A DNA stretch of 25,286 nt from Fen-455 sp050012675 (GCA_050012675.1 JBEKGS010000043.1:1-25286), one strand, 5' to 3'. Counted from the stretch's first letter, positions 1 to 11,991 are shown. Notes: a model not told the origin generated them from the sequence alone. Program-made: numbers and translations.

Positions 1-15
1 TACGATCGCGGGCGA

Positions 16-354
16 ATGGACGCATCCGAAAAGGCGCCTCCGACGAGTTCCTATGCGGTCGTCCTGACCACGGTCGCATCTCGCCAGGACGCTCGCGAGA
101 TGGCCGAAAGGCTCCTCGCCAGACGACTGGCCGCTTGCGTTCAGATGCTTGCGATAGACAGCCTTTACACCTGGAAGGGGGAGGTGGCCGCCGAGGACGA
201 GGTGCTCTTGCTGGTCAAGACTCGCGGCGAGCTGTACCCCGAGCTCGAAAAGGCCATCGTCTCGGCCCATAAGTACGAGACACCCGAGATCCTGCTGCTT
301 CCTGTGGCCAAGGGCCTGCCCGCTTACCTCCGTTGGATAGACGAGGTCACCTGA
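16..354 (+). CDS. cutA: CutA divalent-cation tolerance protein
   Basis: The 112-residue product has the length and layout of the CutA1 family, small trimeric ferredoxin-like proteins linked to divalent metal tolerance whose exact role is unsettled. Visible family features are the early strand AVVLTTV, the helix ending LARRLAACVQ with the conserved Cys (C41), the segment SLYTWKGEV, the strand VLLLVKT, and the hallmark HKYETPEILLLPV followed by YLRWI near the C-terminus. The reading frame is open to the left edge of the window (YDRGR precedes the Met), so the true start could lie upstream. The length matches known CutA proteins, which favours the ATG at 16, although no clear Shine-Dalgarno is visible in the 15 bases available. 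The next gene is convergent. Confidence 0.93.
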   Translation: MDASEKAPPTSSYAVVLTTVASRQDAREMAERLLARRLAACVQMLAIDSLYTWKGEVAAEDEVLLLVKTRGELYPELEKAIVSAHKYETPEILLLPVAKGLPAYLRWIDEVT

Positions 355-421
355 GCAGACGAGGAGACTCCCCTGAGCGAGATCTGGGGGTCCAGGGATC
401 ACAGTGACCGTTCGAGGCCAA

Positions 422-467
422 GACGGCGTGCCCGTCCTGATAGCGGGACCGGTTGGGCCGACCGCTA
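422..467. terminator. Possible weak stem-loops between convergent genes
   Basis: Two small inverted repeats lie between cutA and the convergent repeat-protein gene: GACGG/CCGTC (422-426 with 432-436) and TAGCGG/CCGCTA (441-446 with 462-467). The second overlaps the stop codon of the minus-strand gene. Neither has a T-run, so a terminator role is only a guess based on position. Confidence 0.25.
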
Positions 468-1667
468 GCGGGATGCGGTGAAGTGCTCGATGACCATGCG
501 GCTCCCGGAGCCGGTGTGGTTCAGGCCCTCGCCGACCGCCCAGCATGCCTTCGCCGAGGGACAAGCGACGCCACTCAGCTCTTGAAAGCCGTACAGGGGA
601 CTTGGGCTCGTTTCGTTCGTCCAGCTCGATCCGTTCCACCCCTCGGTGAGCACGCGCGCCTCGTCCTCGCCCGCGCCGCGTGACCCGACCGCCTGGCACG
701 CACTCACAGCCGCGCAAGCGATCGCTTTGAGCTCGGGGTAGTCGCCGGCGCTTCCCGGTGGGCTCTTCACAGATACGAACGAGCTCCCGTCCCAACGATC
801 GACGAGGGGATGGATGGCGATCAGGCCCAGACCTTTCGCCGTGGTCTGGCCGACGGCCCAGCAAGTGCTGGAAGAGCCTGCTGGCAGACAGCCCACGCCC
901 GCCAGGGAACCTCCTCCCGCGAGCTCTCCCGGGACCGTGACCCGTGACCACTCACGGCCGTTCCACCGCTCGGCCAATGCTTGGCCGACTCCATGGTTCG
1001 GCGTCTCGTACCCCACGAGCAGGCAATCGTCGCCGGTGGCACACGCCACGGCGCTCACCTGGACGAACAACGCCGCGAGCGGCGCGGCCCTCACGTACCG
1101 CCAGGAGCCTTTCACGAGCCGGAACGTGGCGGCGCGACTCGAGTTGCTGGACGATCCGACGGCCCAGCACTCGCCGCTGGCGGGTTCGCACGCCACTGCG
1201 GACAACTGCCCCTGCGGCGTCGGCGTACTGACCGCAGTCCAGTCCCCGTTGAAATAGTGCTCGAGCAGGTTTCCCGGATGCGAGCCGCTGCGCATGCCCA
1301 CGGCCCAGCAGTCCGAGGCAGACAAGCAGCTGACCCCCGAGAGCTCGTCTAGCGTGCCCGCTTGCGCCCGGGCCGCGGCTGTCGTCGTCCAGCCGCCGTT
1401 GAGGTAATGCTCGATGAGGCCAGGCCCGGCGTCGGACGAGGACGACTCGAACCGGTCGCCGACAGCCCAGCAGTCCGCCGCGCTGACACAGGTCACCCCG
1501 ACCAGTGAGGTGATCGGAGCCCCGGGCACATTGGGTGTGGCGGCGGACCAGGTCTGGCCGGCCAGAGGGCTGCCCGGACCGGCGGCGGCCGGCGGCGGGG
1601 CGAGGAGCCCTCCGCCGAAAACCACGACGATCAAGCAAAATAGACGGACGCGGGAGGCTGGGCGCAT
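465..1667 (-). CDS. Secreted seven-repeat protein, probable seven-bladed beta-propeller
   Basis: The 400-residue product starts with a signal peptide (basic MRPASRVR, hydrophobic FCLIVVVFGGGLLA, likely cleavage after the AAA at 27-29). The start is placed at the ATG at 1667 because the longer frame from 1760 would bury this signal peptide behind 31 residues. The mature part carries seven repeats of about 45-60 residues with the consensus LSGVxCxSAxxCWAVG, usually followed by an EHxxNGxWT segment. The paired cysteines are at 60/66, 114/120, 160/167, 209/215, 260/269, 318/324 and 369/375. The last repeat stops after IEHFTASR without its NGxWTxxxP part, while the mature N-terminus begins with GQTWSAATPNVPG, which could supply it. 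That circular permutation is typical of beta-propeller closure. There is no C-terminal anchor or sorting signal. Its function and ligand are unknown; similar Cys-repeat proteins occur in actinobacteria. Confidence 0.8.
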   Translation of the reverse strand: MRPASRVRLFCLIVVVFGGGLLAPPPAAAGPGSPLAGQTWSAATPNVPGAPITSLVGVTCVSAADCWAVGDRFESSSSDAGPGLIEHYLNGGWTTTAAARAQAGTLDELSGVSCLSASDCWAVGMRSGSHPGNLLEHYFNGDWTAVSTPTPQGQLSAVACEPASGECWAVGSSSNSSRAATFRLVKGSWRYVRAAPLAALFVQVSAVACATGDDCLLVGYETPNHGVGQALAERWNGREWSRVTVPGELAGGGSLAGVGCLPAGSSSTCWAVGQTTAKGLGLIAIHPLVDRWDGSSFVSVKSPPGSAGDYPELKAIACAAVSACQAVGSRGAGEDEARVLTEGWNGSSWTNETSPSPLYGFQELSGVACPSAKACWAVGEGLNHTGSGSRMVIEHFTASR

Positions 1668-1776
1668 CTTCCAAACATAACGGCATGATTGTTCCGGTCG
1701 TCGTGCGCTTGCGCCGGGAACCCGAAACAGCCCGCGACGTCCTCGCTCGGCGCTCACCACTGCTAAGGCCTAACGC
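1668..1776 (-). promoter_or_regulatory. Intergenic region, probable promoter of the seven-repeat protein
   Basis: These 109 bases separate the MOSC stop from the repeat-protein start, both on the minus strand. Read on that strand, a TATGTT hexamer lies close to the ATG and could be a -10 element. I see no convincing -35 and no Shine-Dalgarno, so the promoter assignment is weak. Confidence 0.25.
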
Positions 1777-2469
1777 CTAGGGCCTGGCGGCAGTCTCCTC
1801 GAACAGGACGAAGGGATCACGGCTCACCGCCCGGCGCACGATCTCCTCCTCGAGGTAGTCCGATGCGTCGAGAAGCCCGGGCAACAAATTGGGTTCCAAT
1901 GTGAGCGCCCGGAAAGCCATGCCCACCGTCACGCTGTGACCCGGTCGGGACTCCACAGCGATGCGATCGCCGGCCTGCACCTCCCCGCCGGCCAGAACGC
2001 TCAGATAGGCGCCGGGGTGTGCGCGACGAGTGAAGTCCTTGAGCCATCCCTTCCGGTTCATCCACACGGCGAAGGTGGCGCAAGGAACACGAGGGGCGGT
2101 CACCTGCAAGACGGCACTGTCGCCAACACGCCAAATCTCGCCGATGCGGGCCTGGGTCACCTCGAGGCCAGCTGTCGTCAGGTTCTCGCCGAACATGCCG
2201 GAGCGGAGCGGTTCTCCGATCTCGGCCTCCCACCAGTCCAGGTCCTCACGGGCATAAGCGTAAACGGCCTTGGAATGGCCACCGTGGTTCTCGGCGTCGC
2301 AGATCACGTCACCGGCAAGTCCACTGGTTCCCGATCCCTTGGGCCCTCCGGCAGACACCAGGACGGGCCCTGACGTGGGCACCTTGTCGATGCCGGTGGA
2401 GCCCGACTTCGCCCCGACCGTCCTCAGAACCCCTACGTTCACCGATTCGACAAGAGTCATCTTCTGCAT
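1777..2469 (-). CDS. MOSC domain-containing protein (YiiM-like)
   Basis: The 230-residue product resembles the YiiM branch of the MOSC superfamily, stand-alone relatives of the molybdenum cofactor sulfurase C-terminal domain that handle molybdenum-cofactor or N-hydroxylated substrates. Seen in the sequence are DVICDAENHGGHSKAVYAY (about 54-72), the FGENLTT motif (93-99), IGEIWRVGDSAVLQV (109-123), and APRVPCATF with the conserved family cysteine at 130. A C-terminal extension (about 185-230) includes the acidic segment DASDYLEEEIVRRAV. Two Mets compete for the start, at 2469 and 2460. Neither has a clear ribosome binding site, so the N-terminus is uncertain by three residues. No molybdenum-cofactor genes are nearby, so the substrate cannot be read from context. 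It lies about 110 bp downstream of ppc on the same strand and may be cotranscribed with it. Confidence 0.88.
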   Translation of the reverse strand: MQKMTLVESVNVGVLRTVGAKSGSTGIDKVPTSGPVLVSAGGPKGSGTSGLAGDVICDAENHGGHSKAVYAYAREDLDWWEAEIGEPLRSGMFGENLTTAGLEVTQARIGEIWRVGDSAVLQVTAPRVPCATFAVWMNRKGWLKDFTRRAHPGAYLSVLAGGEVQAGDRIAVESRPGHSVTVGMAFRALTLEPNLLPGLLDASDYLEEEIVRRAVSRDPFVLFEETAARP

Positions 2470-2508
2470 GTTATGGACCCATGTTCGGCCGCCCGGCGTC
2501 CCGAGGCC

Positions 2509-2583
2509 AACCCGCTCAGCGGCTCTTGTCGGCGGGGCCCTTCAGCTCGCCCCAGGCCGACCGGTGCAAGAACCCCGCTCAGC
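2509..2583. repeat. Short imperfect direct repeat spanning the end of ppc
   Basis: AACCCGCTCAGC at 2509-2520 recurs with one inserted C at 2571-2583, the second copy covering the ppc stop codon. The first copy also forms the small hairpin CCGCT-C-AGCGG. There is no T-run and no known function. It may be chance in GC-rich DNA, or part of a weak processing or termination site after ppc. Confidence 0.25.
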
Positions 2584-5434
2584 CCGTGTTTCGGAGCCCG
2601 GCCGCGATGGCGTTGACCGTGATGAGAAGCGCTCTTCTAAGGTCGGGCTCTTCGGAACCGGACCGATGCCTTCCCAGCAGTTCCACCTGCAGGTGGTGGA
2701 CGGGCCGAAGATAATCGGCACGAACCGCCAGAGTCCGCCTCAAAAGCGGCCTCGCCTCGATCAGACTGGATTCGCCTGTCAGATTGAGGATCTCGGCGAC
2801 CGAGCGGGTGTGCTCGGCGGCGATCTCCTCGTAGATGGCGTGCAGTCCCGGCTCGACGAGCGACTTGACGTACAACCAGGCTATGTCCATGTCCGTCTTG
2901 GCAAGGGTCATCTCGACGTTGCCCACGAAAGTACGGAAAAACGGCCATTTCTCGTACATGTCGCCGAGAGCCTGTCCCGCGCCCGCGCCACGAGCGGAGG
3001 CGAGCCCAGACCCGACGCCGTACCATCCGGGGATTATCTGACGTGACTGCGTCCATCCGAACACCCAGGGGATCGCCCGTAGAGCGGAGAGGTCGGATCC
3101 CGATTCCGGCCGGTATGCGGGACGTGAGCCGAGATTCAAGTCGTTGAGCTCGGCAACCGGCGTCGAGGACATGAAGTACTCGGCCAGGCCCGGGTTCCCG
3201 AGCAGTCCGCGATAGGCGCGCTCGGCGACCGAAGACACGGCTTCCATCACCTCGTGCCAGCTGTCGGACGTGGTCGTCGAGCCGAGCGACGAGCTGTGGA
3301 GGAGACTTGACTCGATCACCGCGGCCAGGCTTGCCTCGAGGTTCTCTCTGGCAAGTTCGGCGAGGTTGTACTTGTCGGAGATCACCTCGCCCTGCTCGGT
3401 GACCTTCAAGAACGCGTCCACGGTCCGCCCCGGCTGAGCGAGGATGGCCTCGGCTGACGGCCCACCGCCTCTTCCGACCGTACCTCCGCGACCGTGGAAG
3501 AGCCTCAGTGCGACGCCGTGACGCTGGGCGACGTCGCGCAGCTCGCCCTGCGCCTTGTAGATCTCCCACTGGGAAGTCGTTATGCCGGCGTCCTTGTTGG
3601 AATCGGAGTAACCGACCATGACCTCTTGGACGTCCCCGCGCGCCGCCACGACTGCCCGGTAGTACTGATTCGAGAGAAGCTCGTCTATAAGGGCGGCCGA
3701 GCCGCGGAGCTCCGCCACCCGCTCAAACAGCGGTACGACACCTATGCGGGCCCAGCGACAACGCCAATCGATCAGGCCCGCTTCTCGTGCAAGAACGACC
3801 ACGGCAAGGACGTCGTCGACTCCTTCGGTCATCGATATGACGTAGCTCTCGATCACCCCGTCACCGAAACGGTCCAGGGCGGCCGCGACCGACTCGAAGG
3901 TCCCATAGGTGGTCGCCGCGCGAGGCGAGAGCGCGAAGCGCGACACCCCGAGGGGCCGGGCGCTGCTCAACTCTGCCCAAAGCACCTCGCTACGTTCAAA
4001 GCGCTCAAGATCCCCGTACGGCCGTTCGAGCTCGCCCAGATGATCGAAGAGCTCGGCCAGCATCTTGTGGTGCGCCTCCGCGTTCTCGCGCACGTCGAGG
4101 GTCGCCACGTGGAACCCGAAGGTCCGCACGAGTCGACCTATTCGGCGAAGAAGCCCTTCGGCGATCGCCTCTCCGCGATTGGCCGCCAGCGAGTCGCGCA
4201 CGAGCCGGAGCTCGTCGATGAATTCCTCCACGCCCTCATAGTCCTCGCCCGGTATGTGCGAGGCGCCTGCTGCCAGCCGTGCGCGGGTGTTTACGAGACG
4301 TTGGCGGATGTAGGAGCACTTCAGCCGATAAGGCTCCTCCGCGTCGAGGCCTTTGTAGCGGTCGTAGACGTCCGGGAACGAGAGCCGGTCCGCCTCCAGG
4401 CTCTCGGTCAGGGCCCGTGAGATGTCGACTATCGCCGTCGAGTTGGACAGTGCCCGCGTCAGCTGGTCGACGAGCTCGATGAGCTTGCGGAACCCGAGCT
4501 CGTGCTGAATCAGCAGCACGTCGGTCGTGACGGCTGGGGTCACTGACGGATTGCCGTCCCTGTCCCCGCCCACCCAGGAACCGAAGCGGAGGTTGGAAGT
4601 GGAGAACCCGAGGACGACTCCGTGCCGCTCGAGCTCGTCATCGAGATCCTCCAAAAGCGTGGGAACGGCGCTGTCGTAGAGCTGGGACAGGTAATAGAGA
4701 ATGTTCTGGGCCTCGTCCTCGGGGCGCAGACGACCGACTCGCAGCTCGCTCGTCTGCCACAAGAGCAGGATCGTCTCGCGGAGCCGAGCAAGAAGGCGCC
4801 TTTCGGCCGCAGGTGTCGGGTCAGCACCAAGCCCCTGCACGATGTGGGCCACATCGAGGAGCTTGGAGAGGACCGAACGGCGCGCCGACTCTGTCGGATG
4901 TGCCGTGAACACGGGGCGGAACTCAAGGCGTGCAAGGGTCGTGGCGACGCGCTCGCGGTCTATGCGGTGCTCCGCGATGCGCTCAAGGGTGTCGCGGAGG
5001 AAGGTGCGCTCCGCTCGCCGGGCCTGGCCGAGCTCGGCTGCGCGGTGGACCTGCTCTGTGACATTGGCGAGCTGGAAGTAAGCGGCAAAGGCGCGCGCCA
5101 GGAGGAGAGCGGTGCGTGTCGGGATGCCCGGAAGCTGTTCGGCCAGCCCCCCTGCGCCGGCCGGGCGTTCGCCTTCTGACCAGTCGAGCTTCGCCGTGCC
5201 CCGTATCTGTTCGACGAGATCCAAGAATTCCTGACCCTCGACGCGCGCCAGCTCCTCTCCGAGCAGCGAGACAACGAGGCGGATGTCTCTGCGCAGGGCC
5301 GCGTGGCGCTCCTCTGTCGGGACGGCGTCGTAGGACGTGATGGGGTCGCGCACGTGATTGCGAGCAGGGGACGGCTCGCCCGGGGTTTGGCGCACGGACG
5401 GATCGTACCGACTGGGCGAACTGCTTCTTCCCAA
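2579..5434 (-). CDS. ppc: Phosphoenolpyruvate carboxylase
   Basis: This enzyme carboxylates PEP with bicarbonate to oxaloacetate, the anaplerotic entry to the TCA cycle. Over 951 residues it shows all hallmark motifs: FTAHPTES (catalytic His at 179), FGSWVGGDRDGNPSVT (284-299), VGYSDSNKDAGITTSQW (about 610), the glycine-rich loop FHGRGGTVGRGGGPS (about 644-658), and the conserved C-terminus AAGLRNTG, whose Asn belongs to the aspartate-inhibition site in the E. coli enzyme. The core aligns from about residue 45, so the frame carries a long unconserved N-terminus beginning at TTG (5434). In-frame GTG codons at 5395 and 5353 are alternatives, and none has a good Shine-Dalgarno. The gene follows ybaK by 65 bp. 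Allosteric control by acetyl-CoA or aspartate is known for the family but cannot be shown here. Confidence 0.97.
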   Translation of the reverse strand: MGRSSSPSRYDPSVRQTPGEPSPARNHVRDPITSYDAVPTEERHAALRRDIRLVVSLLGEELARVEGQEFLDLVEQIRGTAKLDWSEGERPAGAGGLAEQLPGIPTRTALLLARAFAAYFQLANVTEQVHRAAELGQARRAERTFLRDTLERIAEHRIDRERVATTLARLEFRPVFTAHPTESARRSVLSKLLDVAHIVQGLGADPTPAAERRLLARLRETILLLWQTSELRVGRLRPEDEAQNILYYLSQLYDSAVPTLLEDLDDELERHGVVLGFSTSNLRFGSWVGGDRDGNPSVTPAVTTDVLLIQHELGFRKLIELVDQLTRALSNSTAIVDISRALTESLEADRLSFPDVYDRYKGLDAEEPYRLKCSYIRQRLVNTRARLAAGASHIPGEDYEGVEEFIDELRLVRDSLAANRGEAIAEGLLRRIGRLVRTFGFHVATLDVRENAEAHHKMLAELFDHLGELERPYGDLERFERSEVLWAELSSARPLGVSRFALSPRAATTYGTFESVAAALDRFGDGVIESYVISMTEGVDDVLAVVVLAREAGLIDWRCRWARIGVVPLFERVAELRGSAALIDELLSNQYYRAVVAARGDVQEVMVGYSDSNKDAGITTSQWEIYKAQGELRDVAQRHGVALRLFHGRGGTVGRGGGPSAEAILAQPGRTVDAFLKVTEQGEVISDKYNLAELARENLEASLAAVIESSLLHSSSLGSTTTSDSWHEVMEAVSSVAERAYRGLLGNPGLAEYFMSSTPVAELNDLNLGSRPAYRPESGSDLSALRAIPWVFGWTQSRQIIPGWYGVGSGLASARGAGAGQALGDMYEKWPFFRTFVGNVEMTLAKTDMDIAWLYVKSLVEPGLHAIYEEIAAEHTRSVAEILNLTGESSLIEARPLLRRTLAVRADYLRPVHHLQVELLGRHRSGSEEPDLRRALLITVNAIAAGLRNTG

Positions 5435-5469
5435 AACAGGTCGACCCCTGAGCTGCCGCGCCGGTCACC

Positions 5470-5499
5470 AACCCGGCGGGGGGCGCGGCCGGGCGGGTT
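5470..5499. terminator. GC-rich stem-loop between ybaK and ppc
   Basis: AACCCG at 5470-5475 pairs with CGGGTT at 5494-5499, directly after the ybaK stop codon on the minus strand, enclosing a very GC-rich loop that can pair further. No T-run follows on that strand, so this may be an mRNA-stability or attenuation structure rather than an intrinsic terminator. Low confidence. Confidence 0.25.
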
Positions 5500-6000
5500 T
5501 CAGTCGCTCATCGGCTCCCGTGGGCCGGCAACGTCCACGACTCGGGCCGAGGTGATCCGGACGAGGTCGGCGGGTTTCACGGAGAAGACGGCTCTCGGCG
5601 TGCCGGCGGCCGCCCACACGAGGTCATGATGGAGCAGCTGCTCGTCGAGGTAGGTAGTCAGGGGCTTGGTGAGGCAGACAGGCGGGACGCCACCGATGGC
5701 ATAGCCCGTGCGGTCGCGTACGAACCGACCGGAGGCTCGTTCCACGTCCTCGCCGAGGACTCGCGCGAGGCGCGTCTCGTCTACGCGGTCTGCGCCCGAG
5801 ATCATTACCAGCAGCGCCTCGTCGCCGACTACAGACCTGAATATCAGCGACTTAACGATCTGCGCGACGTCGCAGCCCAATGCAGCTGCAGCCTCAGCCG
5901 CTGATCTGGTGCTCTCGGGCATCTCTCTCACGGTGTTCGAGACGCCGAGGCGGACGAGTTCCTGAGCGACCCGGGCCGGGCCGCGGCTCAGTTCTTCCAT
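5500..6000 (-). CDS. YbaK/EbsC-type aminoacyl-tRNA deacylase
   Basis: The 166-residue product belongs to the YbaK/ProX superfamily, free-standing trans-editing enzymes that hydrolyse mischarged aminoacyl-tRNAs such as Cys-tRNA(Pro) or Ala-tRNA(Pro). The family Lys sits in AQIVKSLIF (K50), followed by the core strand ALLVMISGADRVD (62-74). The glycine-rich motif GYAIGGVPPV (99-108) and the C-terminal AAGTPRAVFSVKPADLVRI are typical. Start: the ATG at 6000 has AAGAAGG a few bases upstream on the minus strand, a fair Shine-Dalgarno. Which tRNA or amino acid is edited cannot be decided by eye. It is the first gene of a minus-strand run leading to ppc and is divergent from nifJ. Confidence 0.92.
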   Translation of the reverse strand: MEELSRGPARVAQELVRLGVSNTVREMPESTRSAAEAAAALGCDVAQIVKSLIFRSVVGDEALLVMISGADRVDETRLARVLGEDVERASGRFVRDRTGYAIGGVPPVCLTKPLTTYLDEQLLHHDLVWAAAGTPRAVFSVKPADLVRITSARVVDVAGPREPMSD

Positions 6001-6190
6001 GCGGCCTTCTTAGTCCACAATCACCACGGTCACCGGCGCGAAGACAGCTCAACCTTGCAGTGCGGGGCCGATCGGTTGGCCGGCGCGGCACCGGACCGGG
6101 GCCGGTCCCTTGAGGACGGGGCGCCTACGGTGCTCTGGTCACCGTTGGGCTAGAAAGGGGGACAGTAGTCCTACGAGCCAAGGAGGCAAC
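6001..6190. promoter_or_regulatory. Divergent ybaK / nifJ intergenic region with inverted repeat
   Basis: These 190 bases must hold the promoters for ybaK (leftward) and nifJ (rightward). A perfect inverted repeat with 7-bp arms, GGACCGG-GG-CCGGTCC, occupies 6093-6108, about 85 bases before the nifJ start. It is a candidate operator or 5' leader hairpin. I find no convincing -35/-10 pair in either direction. Rightward candidates such as TTGGGC near 6146 lack a well-spaced -10. Confidence 0.35.
6180..6186 (+). promoter_or_regulatory. Strong Shine-Dalgarno setting the nifJ start
   Basis: AAGGAGG lies four bases before the GTG at 6191. It places the nifJ start there rather than at the in-frame codon at 6110, which would add 27 unconserved residues. 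Confidence 0.8.
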
Positions 6191-9843
<3,653 letters not shown>

Positions 9844-9844
<1 letters not shown>

Positions 9845-10890
9845 TGGCCGGGCCAGACTCAGTGGACCTGAGGACCACCTATCTGGGACTCCAGCTGTCC
9901 TCGCCTATCGTCGCATCGGCGGGACCACTCACCCGCGACCTCGACGGCGCCAAGGCGCTCGCCGACGCGGGAGTCGGGGCCCTCGTGCTTCCCTCGCTGT
10001 TCGAGGAGGAGATCGTCGCCGAGGAGGTCGGGCTCTCCTTTGCCCTCGAGGCCGGCAGCGAGCGCTTCGCGGAGGCGCTCGACTACTTCCCCGCCGTCAC
10101 CAACTTCACGAGCGCCGCGGACCGCTACCTCGAGCTGCTCGCCGAGACCAAGAAGGCGGTCGAAGTACCTGTCATCGCCAGCCTCAACGCTTCGTCGAGC
10201 GGCGGTTGGGTGCGTTACGCCAAGATCCTCGCCGAAGCCGGTGCGGACGCCCTCGAGCTGAACGTGTACCGGGTGCCCACCGATCCGCAGCTGACCGCGG
10301 CGCAGGTGGAAGACGCAGACCTGGCGCTCGTGAGCCAGGTCTGCGCGAGCGTCTCACTTCCGGTCGCCGTGAAGCTGTCCCCGTACTACACGGCCATGGC
10401 TGGCTTCGCCGCCCGGGTCGTTGCGGCGGGCGCCTCGGGACTCGTCTTGTTCAACCGCTTCTACCAACCCGATCTTGACCTCGAGACGATGGACGTCGTC
10501 TCCCGGGTGGAGCTGTCGCGGACCTGGGAGATGCGCCTTCCCCTGCGTTGGATCGCCATATTGCGGCCCCAGCTTGGAACCGGTGTCTCGCTGGCGGCGA
10601 CCTCCGGGGTCCACTCAGGCTCCGACGTCGTCAAGGTTCTCGCGGTGGGCTCCGACGTGGCCATGATGACCTCGGCCATCCTGCATTCAGGCCCCGGACA
10701 TGTCAGGCTCGTCGAGTCCGAGCTGCGCTCGTGGCTGGCAGAACACGAGTACACATCGGTGACCCAGCTTCGCGGCTCTGTCTCCCAGGCGACTTCGGTC
10801 GACGCGAGCGCATTCGAACGAGCCAACTACCTGAAGACCTTGCACTCCTGGACGACACCTGACCAGAGTCCCGTCCCCGGCCTGGATTGA
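9844..10890 (+). CDS. Dihydroorotate dehydrogenase-like flavoprotein coupled to nifJ
   Basis: The 348-residue product has the FMN-binding TIM-barrel layout of the dihydroorotate dehydrogenase superfamily: TTYLGLQLSSPIVASAG at the N-terminus, IASLNAS, AEAGADALELNV, VAVKLSPYYT (Lys 177), and the phosphate-binding end AATSGVHSGSDVVKVLAVGS. The loop that in true enzymes reads NLSCPN and carries the catalytic Cys/Ser reads NVYRVPTD here (from N140), so pyrimidine synthesis is unlikely. The start ATG (9844) shares one base with the nifJ stop and has AGGAGG seven bases upstream (9831-9836). A GTG at 9841 is an alternative. This tight coupling points to a role alongside PFOR, perhaps redox transfer, but the reaction is unknown. 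Confidence 0.92.
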
Positions 10891-10914
10891 GGCGATCTAC
10901 CCCGGAGACCCGCT

Positions 10915-11871
10915 TTGAGCTCTGCAAGCCACGACCTGGTCGTCCGGCCCCTCGCCGAGGCTGATCTCGACCGGGCCGACCGTGTATTCCGCACGGCGTT
11001 CGGGACCTTCCTCGAGGACCCCGAACCGGAGAAGTTCTTCGGCGACGTCGACTTCGTGCGAACACGCTTCCGGGCGGACCCGTCAGCAGCCCTCGGGGCC
11101 GAGCTGGACGGCGATCTGGTCGGCTCGAACTTCCTCACCAATTGGGGAAGCGTGGGGTTCTTCGGGCCATTGACTGTACGGCCCGACCACTGGGACCGCG
11201 GCGTGGCCCGCCGGCTGATGGAGCCGACGATGGTCATGTTCGACTCGTGGGGGACGCGACACGTCGGGCTTTTGACCTTCGCCGAGAGCCCGAAACACGT
11301 CGGGCTCTACCAGAGCTTCGGGTTCTGGCCGAGATACCTGATCGCCTCCATGGCCGCGCCGGTTCTGACGCCAGGACGCGATGTCTCCTACACCAGGTTC
11401 TCCGAGGTCGCCGACCACGACCGCGCCGGTACCACAGGTGAGGTTCGCGAGCTCACGTCCGCCGTCTTCGACGGCCTCGATGTCACTCGCGAACTAGACG
11501 CCGTTCTCGACCAAGGGCTCGGTGAAACCGTGCTGGTCCATGACAACTCCGGGCTGCAGGCTGTGGCCGTGTGCCACATCGGCCCCGGTACCGAGGCCGG
11601 GAGCGACACCTGCTACGTCAAGTTCGGGGCGGCGAGGCCCGGGCGCAAGGCGCACCGTAGCTTCAGCCTTTTGATCCGGGCTTGCTTTGACCTCGCCTCC
11701 AAAGCACATGCCTCGACACTGTCGGCCGGGGTGAACTTCGGGCGTGAGCACGCCTACGCCGCCCTCAGGGAGCAAGGGTTCCGGACCAGATTCCAGGGCA
11801 TCGCGATGCACCGCCCGAACGAGTCTTCCTACGACAGGCGCAACTCCTATGTGATCGACGACTGGCGGTGA
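10915..11871 (+). CDS. Two-part GNAT family N-acetyltransferase
   Basis: The 318-residue product begins with a GNAT fold: LVVRPLAEADLDRADRVF (8-25), the strand GFFGPLTVRPDHWDRGVARRL with an acetyl-CoA loop-like DRGVA (94-98), and HVGLYQSFGFWPR (128-140), the usual end of the domain. The C-terminal half has a second, weaker set of elements ending STLSAGVNFGREHAYAALREQGF and RTRF, resembling the last strand-helix of another GNAT unit, so this is probably a tandem or pseudo-tandem acetyltransferase. Start: TTG at 10915 with GGAGA at 10904-10908. It begins 24 bp after the flavoprotein gene and is most likely in the same transcript. The substrate is unknown. Its co-substrate acetyl-CoA is the product of the upstream PFOR. 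Confidence 0.82.
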   Translation: MSSASHDLVVRPLAEADLDRADRVFRTAFGTFLEDPEPEKFFGDVDFVRTRFRADPSAALGAELDGDLVGSNFLTNWGSVGFFGPLTVRPDHWDRGVARRLMEPTMVMFDSWGTRHVGLLTFAESPKHVGLYQSFGFWPRYLIASMAAPVLTPGRDVSYTRFSEVADHDRAGTTGEVRELTSAVFDGLDVTRELDAVLDQGLGETVLVHDNSGLQAVAVCHIGPGTEAGSDTCYVKFGAARPGRKAHRSFSLLIRACFDLASKAHASTLSAGVNFGREHAYAALREQGFRTRFQGIAMHRPNESSYDRRNSYVIDDWR

Positions 11872-11960
11872 CGCCGTGCACACCCGGTTTGGAGCACTCT
11901 CCATGGCGCCACACTTCGACAGACGGTGTCGCGCCCCGCACAGCTGCCCAAAACTGCTGC

Positions 11961-11979
11961 AGGCGTGCGCTGCACGCCT
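11961..11979 (+). promoter_or_regulatory. Hairpin/palindrome just before the ABC cassette
   Basis: AGGCGTGC-GCT-GCACGCCT is a perfect 8-bp inverted repeat with a three-base loop, ending one base before the AAGGA ribosome binding site of the ABC ATPase gene. It could be a repressor operator or an RNA hairpin controlling translation. No T-run follows, so it is not a classical terminator. Smaller inverted repeats lie upstream (GGAG/CTCC from 11891 and CGACA/TGTCG from 11917) in the same 120-bp spacer. Confidence 0.45.
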
Positions 11980-11991
11980 CAAGGATGAGAT

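Noticed and set aside
6110..6190. N-terminal extension of nifJ
   Set aside because: Family N-termini begin at the VCVDGNEAA region, and AAGGAGG sits just before the GTG at 6191.
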